Translations under genes and position numbers: made by a program
Notes under the pieces: generated by a model
The model's database searches: none
Told to the model about the DNA's origin: nothing
The model's input: only the letters and a program-made list of their open reading frames with translations
NCBI RefSeq assembly: GCF_031877795.1
Contig: NC_133932.1
Location: 39,260,180 to 39,324,179 of the forward strand
Length of the DNA: 64,000 nt
From: Strix aluco
Taxonomy: Eukaryota > Chordata > Aves > Strigiformes > Strigidae
Direction: 5' to 3'
In this document: positions 57,201 to 64,000 of the stretch, in pieces
How positions within the stretch are numbered: the stretch's first letter is position 1
Layout of the letters: each line of letters starts with the position of its first letter

Positions 57201-58713
57201 AGAAGATGCTATGAATAATGAGAAGTCCTCTATCTGAAAATAGCCCAGTAAGTTGAGGTGGGTGAAAATGAGTACCAAAATTATAGAAGATAAATAGCAT
57301 GCTAAGAGGGGATTAAGAGGGTACACTGTCTTCTCAGAACAGACTTAAGAAGTTCCAAAAATGAGAAGCCCATTCTTTGGGGACATAGGTCTTTGACAGT
57401 TTAAGAGAATGTGTAAAAACTTCTGATGTGTCATCTGCCCCTTGAGGCTTTCAAGGCCAGGTGTATCAGTTGGACTGAAACTCCTAGGTCAGTATTTCAT
57501 CTCTAACCAATCGCTGAAGCTTATACTGCCTTATAACTCCTCAGAGTATCTTCCCTGCTCTTTTAGAGCTAGGTTTCATGAACCAAAGATGGCATCTATA
57601 TTGAGTGGCCCTTAGCAGTTTGTTTTTCTGTGAATTTGTCTGAAAAACATTATTTCTACGCTACACATGGATAAATTTTGGTTCTCAAATCCAAATACAA
57701 ACTTCATCTCACTTTCAAAAATGTTTGATTTACTTTCATTCCAGTTCTTACACAGTTGGGAAAACTGGGAACACAGGAACTTTGTCCATGTGAGAAACAG
57801 ATAATCTGATTCAAGATCTCAGCTGTGTGTTTTAGCCATCATATAATTTCAGATGGCCTTTGTGCAACGCTAGCATTTGGAATTTACCCTGGGAGAGTTT
57901 TGCAGGCTTTTTTTAATGCTTTTCAGCAGTTGTCTTTTCTAAATGTATTTTCACAATCTTCGCTTTCACAATCATTACTACTTTTTTAAAGTAGCTTTAA
58001 TATATCAAACAAGTGCTATTACATTAAATATAATTAAAGTAATTTTAAGTGGTAGTTTCTGAAAGCTTTTAAAAGTTGCTGAATAAACCTGTAGCAGAAC
58101 CTGTCTTCACAGAACACACGATGCTAACAATGGCTTGTGCTCCTTCCTATAGTCTGTTAGTTTTTATCGTGTAGCAGATTACTTGATCATAACTGTTTTA
58201 GAATACATTCCATGGTAATATCAAAGCGTGATTATAAAGAAGATTTAAATTTTTAAAAAGGCTTTCACCTTTCTTGGTTTCATGCTTAATTTTTGCAACA
58301 CTCATGAGTTATTCCTATTTGCATTTCGTAGTTTTATTTTTGGGATGTGTCTTGTCTAGTCTAAGCAGACACTGAGCCAGAGAGTAAAATGTGAAGGTTG
58401 AACAGCAAGCGAGTTAGCAGTCCAAATGTAGCCTTCTGTTAGAAGTGTCAGCAGAGACAAAGATAAATACGGAGAATGAATGGAATAAGATGAGGGAAAG
58501 TTCAAATAATAGCATGGAATAGTGGGTGCAATTAGAGATTATTAAAAATGCAAAAAAATTTTTGTAAAACATGCAAAAAAATCCTGTCAGTTTTTTTAAA
58601 CTTGGGGAGGGAACCACGTAATAAACCAAAATATTTTCTTTAATCATATTCAGTCTCTGAAAGTATGTTCTATGTTGTTATCTCCTTCTGAATATTTCCC
58701 TGTTGATTTTTAG

Positions 58714-58796
58714 GTTTCTGTCCTCTACATTGTACTTTAGTGGGATCGCTCTGCTGGAACAAGATAATGTTGTCTTCAACCCATTGAAGGAAAAGG
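58714..58796 (+). other. Possible alternative 5' UTR exon of PKNOX1
   Basis: 83 nt flanked by acceptor TTGATTTTTAG and consensus donor AAGG|GTAAGT, in the right orientation between the CpG-island exon and the coding exon. It contains stop codons and no ATG extending the PKNOX1 frame, so it would be untranslated. Splice-site match only. Confidence 0.3.
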
Positions 58797-61700
58797 GTAA
58801 GTAGCTTTCTCACGGCCATATTTTATCTCCTTTAGAAAGCAGTGTACCCTGGAAACAAATATCATAATGTATTTTGGTGCAAAGTAAAGCTAGTTCTAGA
58901 TGCTATTCATGTGTCAAAGGGGCTTGCTGTTTTGATTTTTGTTTCCTTTTAATTTTGTATGTGAATATAAGGATTTACATTTATAGAGCAAGTGCCAGGA
59001 CTAAAGTTAAATAAGAATGAGCAAATAGCCATGCTGAATCTGCCAATCTCTCCATTTCTCTGTGAAGGACTTCAAAGGAATGGATATAGGGGAAAATTAG
59101 AAGGAACGATTACTTGTTAACAAGTCTGTTGCGTAGTTTCTTCACAACCCTAAGACAGTTAGTGGTTAGTTTATACCCTGAAGCATAACTATTTATATCT
59201 CTTACAAACATCTGTTGTAGCTTGTATATGTTAAAAGTGATATTACTGAACTCCAACAGCTTACTTGCACCTTATGTTAACGTTTCTGGGTGGTCCCTTT
59301 GCTCTTAATTACGAAGGAGTAAGTAAAGCAAGTGAGGAGTGATGTATGTTAAGTGATCACTTTGTGTATATGCTTCAGCTCACCTTTAATCTCTTCTCTT
59401 GAATACTTCTTAACTTGAACAAAGTCTCCACAATTCTTAATTATGATTACCCCTCTTAATTTAGCTTTCTTTCTACTCTATGTTTTACCTTCATACTTGA
59501 TTTTATTAAAGGTTTGCATTTTTTCCTTTCACTTTGTTTTACAGAACACAATGCTTTTATGAATTCCCTTTCACCACAGGTATCAATGGACCTTAAAACA
59601 TTTCCTTGGGTTTTCCTCACAGTTTGTTTTCAAAATAAATAGAGTCAGTACTCTTCTGCATGAAGCAGACTGACTAACTCTCTCAGCCTTGGGTTATTTT
59701 TGTTATTTGTAACTCCTTGAATATAACACAAATGCACGGTTTTCCTTCTACTCTCCATTTCTTTAACAAAGAATAATTGGCATTTTTAAAGCTAAGTTGT
59801 CCAGAAGTCATATGTTCTTAGGCTCACTTCAGATACCTTAGGCCATATAGTACTGGGTATGGCTGTGCTGGTTAAAGATAGTCCTGCTGTGAGTTGATAA
59901 TCGCCACACATGAGCCAGAAACTACCACACTAATAGGTCAGCCAAGAGCAGGGGTTGTATGATTGCAGAGCAATGTGCTTCAGACAAAGTCAGCTGGTTT
60001 AAATCATAGCCACCTTTAACAGCGGGTTGAACTAGCCTAGCTGACTTCATGTAAAAAGGATCAGAAATCATTCACGTGTTCTGTGAGCTCAGTGGTAGAA
60101 GCTGTGGAAGTAATTAGCTCTGGCAGGGTGGCAGTGATAAACATCTGGGAGCGATACCAGCTTCATCTAACATCGTTGCTTGCAGAATGAACATCTGCTT
60201 AGGCTGTGTATCTGCTAACTAGAACTGGATGTTGTATCTTAAATGAGGTTATAAAAGCCAAATGTGTAAATACCTTTTCAGTTATTTTTCTTAAAGTTTA
60301 ACATAGTTTGTTTCTTACCACTACTGGGTAATGAAGAGATGTTTCTCTTTAGTGAACCAAAGTAATTCCTCAGTTAATTGCCTCAATTTAAGTATGTGAT
60401 TAGCTCAATTTGTTCTTCTTGATTTGCAGTAGTTGTCTTCACTAAATCTCATCAGTTGCTATCTTGCCTAATAGCTTAATCTTCTTCTACTGTAATTATA
60501 AGTCAGAGGGGAAGCTCTTATGGGAAATAAAGGACATAGCCATGTAGAATTCTTTCCAGCCATTCCCCTGTGAGAGAATAGGGCAAAAGTCCTTCTTGAT
60601 GAAATAATCTATGGATCTGTCTCAAAGCTGTGCACCTCTTTCTTCCTTTGTGTGGCTTGAGGGATTTCCAGATGTGGAATGTCTTTTCCTTATGGAAATC
60701 TGGAAGGAAGATTTGGTCCAGCTTGTCTGATTCTCCAGAAAGTCTTGCCATGTCCTATTGTCTACACCAGTTTACATGTGTTATCTTTGTTGCTTCTCTC
60801 CATCTTGTTCTTTGTGTCACTAATACGATCTCACTTCCTTGCTAACTCTTAAGACTTTCTTCCTCTTCCATGACTGTTTTACCTCCTATTTCCTCATTTC
60901 TGACTAAAAACTTCATCTTTCTCCCACAGCCAAAGAATTTCTTTAACAGTTTTTTTGTGAGGAACTTCTTCAATTTCTCAGACAATCACTAAATAGTGTT
61001 TACACTTCTTTTGTTGATCTCTTCAACTGTTGTACTTTATTTTGAGGGTAGTCTGGTCTGTGCTTTGGGTATTACAGTCAGAAATGAAATGTGTGCCTTT
61101 TGAGGAGGAAGAAAAGCAGCATTTTGTATGTGCCCCTTCACTCTATAAATACAGAAAGACACTAATGCCTCAGTTGTAAGCTACCATTTTTGAAAGAAAA
61201 TAAATGTTTAAAGGTAAGGCAAATGCTTACAGGGCTGATGTTTTAGAACGTGTCCCCCTAAAGTATTTTGAAAGATATCTCATCTTGCTATTGTGGCAAA
61301 TGCTGATTTAACTTTAACATTAAATTATTCATATCTATTAAAAAAATTTAGAATCTGAAGTAATTCCATCAGTGAGTGCATTTATGTCGTTATTTTTTTT
61401 ATTTTGGTGGAGAAATCAGTAATATTTTTTGAGTTTTAAAGAAAGAGATACTGATGTTCTGTAAAGACAGATAGACAAACTAGAACCAGAAAATGCTTTC
61501 ATTAAAGCTATCAGAAAAACTCTAAACACAGTCTTTACTCTTTTCCTCTGTAAATTGTGTTCTTAAGAAAAGCATACTTTAGCGTAGGAGTTCCCAAACT
61601 GTAGCATACCTTTTAGCTAGTATTCCACAGACTACTTAAGTTGATATGTGCATGTTGTTTCCATATAGAAACTTGTTCAGCTCTGCAAGCACGTGACCCA

Positions 61701-62547
61701 ATGCCAGAACCAAGATTTGCTGTCTGCTCACATTTGTGGTTCCCAACGTGCTTTTGTATGTGTAAAATAGCATAGACTCCCAAAGAGTAACAGCTCTATT
61801 TAAGCATGAGTGAGTGAAAGTCAATAACCTAGTTTGTAAAGGAAATCATGCTTACATCATCCTGGTGAACTTCTCTGGGGAAAAAAAAAAAAAATTGCAG
61901 TAATGTTTAGGAATCGTACTTTGAGTAGAACCTGATGCAAAGTAAGGCTTGAGGTTTGTCCTGAGGAGTTAGGTTTGTCTCTGTGCCTGAAACTGTTAAG
62001 TAAACAAAGAAGGTAGTCCTGAAATTTGTCCTGTGTTTCTTAAATGAAACATTTACTTGAGACTATTATAATCTGTAGGGGAAAATACCCAGAAATGTAA
62101 AAATTGGTCTTCAAAACGGTCATATACTGTAGTCGTATGCAATGATGAAGGAAAGATTTAAAAATAGTTGAAAAATTTGTAGTGATTTAACATGTTACAA
62201 AGAAAAAAGGTTTTGTTTCAGTTCTTAAACTGGTGAAAAATCTAAAACTTAGTTCTTTGATGCTGATACAAGTGGAAGAGAACAGAAAAGCTGGAATTAA
62301 TACCTGGATGTAATATTTTTCAAGGCATGAGCTCTGTCTCTTCTAATATGAATATTTTTTTATAGTAGCTAAACATTAGGACTCCAGTGTGTCAAAGAAA
62401 ATTAAGTTCTATGGTAATATTTAATGGTAATAGCTTAATGAATTATGTGACTTCAGTTGTAATGGCTGGTACTCTGACAAGAAAATGAAATGTAAATTAG
62501 TAATTTGATGGATAATCTCTTATCTGGTGGTGTTGCTATGCTAAATA

Positions 62548-62599
62548 TTTTTTTTTTTTTTTTAATTTACTGGATGTCTGACTTTAAAAAAAAAAAAAA
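62548..62599. repeat. T16/A14 inverted homopolymer pair
   Basis: T16 (62548-62563) is followed 22 nt later by A14 (62586-62599), which could form a simple A/T hairpin in the PKNOX1 intron. Confidence 0.8.
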
Positions 62600-63395
62600 T
62601 GTTTAACTCATCTGGGCACTAAACTCCAGCTTATGCTTAGAGGGAATAAAGTACATAAGTTTACGTGTGTTATCCCATTAAAATTAATATTACCCAAATT
62701 ATCAAATGTCTACAGAAATGAGACTTCTGAATTCCAAGGTCACTTTTGAAACTATATAATCACATAGGCACAATTGTTTAAAAGCTGTTAGATATTGTTC
62801 CATTGTTTGTTGAGCCTTAAATGACTTGAATGGTAGATTCCTGATGTCAGAAGTGATTTGAGACTTTGGTTTCTAAAAGTAATTTCAGGCCCTAACTTTA
62901 GAATATGGTTTCATACTCGTGAGTAAATAGGGTATTCCTTAACACTTTTTATATTTGGTTCATTGGTTGTAGACTATTATTGTTTCAGTTACAGTAATGC
63001 TGGATGTGTTGTTAGCCTTTTCAAAACACAAAAACATAAATTTTTGCTCGTTTCTACATTTTATGTATTACCTTAGAGTAAGTATTAGTTAAGTAGTGCA
63101 AAACTAAATGCTAAAGTTTACTTGAAGTTTGTGAATGTAAAAGAACCTCAGCCTCTTCTTAAAAATCTTATGTTAAAATATAAAATGATACAATGAACTT
63201 TCTGCTGATGAAACCTGTTGCATTTTCCAATGTGAATTTTTTTTTTTTTTTTGAGAAAATGCACATAACTGTCATTGTCAATAAACTTGCTGATCTTTTG
63301 GACAGAGGTGTGCATAATATCTTTTTTCATCTTTTAGAACTGGATTCTAAGTAGTCACTTTTGTAATTGATTGTGTTTTTTTTTTTTTTTTAAAG

Positions 63396-63497
63396 AATAT
63401 TTGTTCATACTTATGATGATTTGACATAACTAATGTTTTATTAACCATGATGGCAACACAGACATTAAGTATAGACAACTATCAAGATGGACAACAG
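63396..63497 (+). CDS. PKNOX1: PKNOX1 first coding exon
   Basis: The acceptor follows a T-rich tract (63374-63395, ending TTTAAAG). The ATG is at 63447 and the coding part is 63447-63497: MMATQTLSIDNYQDGQQ, then CAG|GTAAGT in phase 0. Mammalian PREP1 starts MMATQTLSIDSYQDGQQ, so only one residue differs (N for S). The second ATG (63450) has the stronger Kozak context (A at -3, G at +4). The part 63396-63446 is 5' UTR. The next exon, starting MQVVTELK in mammals, is not in the window. Confidence 0.97.
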
Positions 63498-64000
63498 GTA
63501 AGTGTGTTTTTCTTCCTCTATGAACTAAATACAGTTAGCAAGTAAAAAAAGGTAGTGACTTTTCCTTAATGATTGCTTTGGCATTATTTAAGAATCTGTT
63601 CTTGTTTGTAAAACAAGATCTCTAAAGTGATAAGCTGCTATTCTTTAATACTTGGATACTTATTAAAGGCTTAGCTAATCTTTGCATGACTTCACTTAAC
63701 TTCTGGAAGAATGGTTAGATAAGTTTTCTTCTGAATCTGCCCTAGATGATTTGTGTTCTGTAACGTTCCTGTTTTTAGGAAAACCAAATGGGCATCTGTA
63801 ATATTTTGTGTATGTGATGCTTCAGTGTTCTTACATGTTTACAGTTACAATAGATTGATGACATTTACACAGACTTGTTGGTCTTGACCAAGCGAAGGAT
63901 AAACTTAGTTATCGAGAATTACATGCTACTTTGACTACATTTGATGCAATTATGCTGCAGGCTGAAAACTGGTAAAATACTTGTATTAATTTTAATGAGG
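63498..64000 (+). other. PKNOX1 intron after first coding exon (partial)
   Basis: AT-rich intron running off the right edge. No further PKNOX1 exon was found in it. Confidence 0.7.

Larger units (their letters stand above)
47552..63395 (+). other. PKNOX1 5' intron
   Basis: 15.8 kb, CpG-rich for the first kilobase, then AT-rich with many T- and A-runs. I see no CR1 copy of useful length. A possible cryptic or alternative noncoding exon lies at 58714-58796. A tRNA-like A box lies near 60084-60100. An unexplained antisense open region lies at 56594-57326. Long first introns with few repeats often hold enhancers, but nothing specific can be named. Confidence 0.6.
47430..64000 (+). other. PKNOX1: PKNOX1 (PREP1) gene, 5' part only
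   Basis: PKNOX1/PREP1 is a TALE-class homeodomain transcription factor. It pairs with PBX proteins in the nucleus and co-regulates HOX targets. The window holds the CpG-island promoter, a 5' UTR exon ending at 47551, a long 5' intron and the first coding exon (63396-63497). The PBC-interacting Meis/HR domains and the homeodomain lie beyond the right edge. The gene follows NDUFV3 in the same orientation, as in human 21q22.3. Confidence 0.9.

Noticed and set aside
57435..57480. Short CR1-like words (CTTTCAAGGCCAGGTG)
   Set aside because: Too short and isolated to call a CR1 copy.

Overview
This is a window of bird nuclear genome. The evidence is three intron-containing vertebrate genes plus several CR1 LINE copies ending in the avian CR1 tail (ATTCTATGATTCTA type). 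The genes are WDR4 (minus strand), NDUFV3 (plus) and the 5' end of PKNOX1 (plus). This order and orientation match human 21q22.3, so the block is conserved between birds and mammals. The CR1 tails look neognath; the sequence does not fix the species.

Positions 1-17363 (minus): WDR4, the WD40 partner of the METTL1 tRNA m7G46 methyltransferase. Ten exons were rebuilt with GT/AG boundaries and a continuous reading frame (337 codons plus 1 nt). The C-terminal exon(s) lie beyond the left edge. Positions 17100-18300: a CpG island that works as a head-to-head promoter for WDR4 and NDUFV3, with a perfect NRF1-type site and a YY1-type site over the NDUFV3 start codon. Positions 17901-27398 (plus): NDUFV3, a complex I accessory subunit. 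Exons 1, 2 and 4 give a short form of about 101 aa. A 963-nt in-frame cassette exon gives a long form of about 422 aa with a Ser/Asp/Glu-rich tract.

Positions 27500-46970: about 19 kb with no protein gene I can support. It holds one long decayed CR1 with reverse-transcriptase remnants (32215-34151), older CR1 pieces, two ancient tRNA/CORE-SINE (MIR-like) relics, and a CRE-bearing candidate promoter or noncoding first exon near 36480. Positions 46970-48510: the PKNOX1 CpG island, which contains a 92-bp near-perfect palindrome (two 44-nt arms, one mismatch, 4-nt spacer). Positions 47552-63395: a long 5' intron of PKNOX1. Its first coding exon is at 63396-63497 (MMATQTLSIDNYQDGQQ); the rest of the gene is beyond the right edge.

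No prokaryotic features, CRISPR arrays, tRNA/rRNA genes or intact viruses were seen. The points most worth following up are the PKNOX1 promoter palindrome, the symmetric NDUFV3 cassette exon with its weak donor and repeated FPQ/FPR-type motifs, the unexplained antisense open tracts in the NDUFV3 introns, and the ancient SINE relics.
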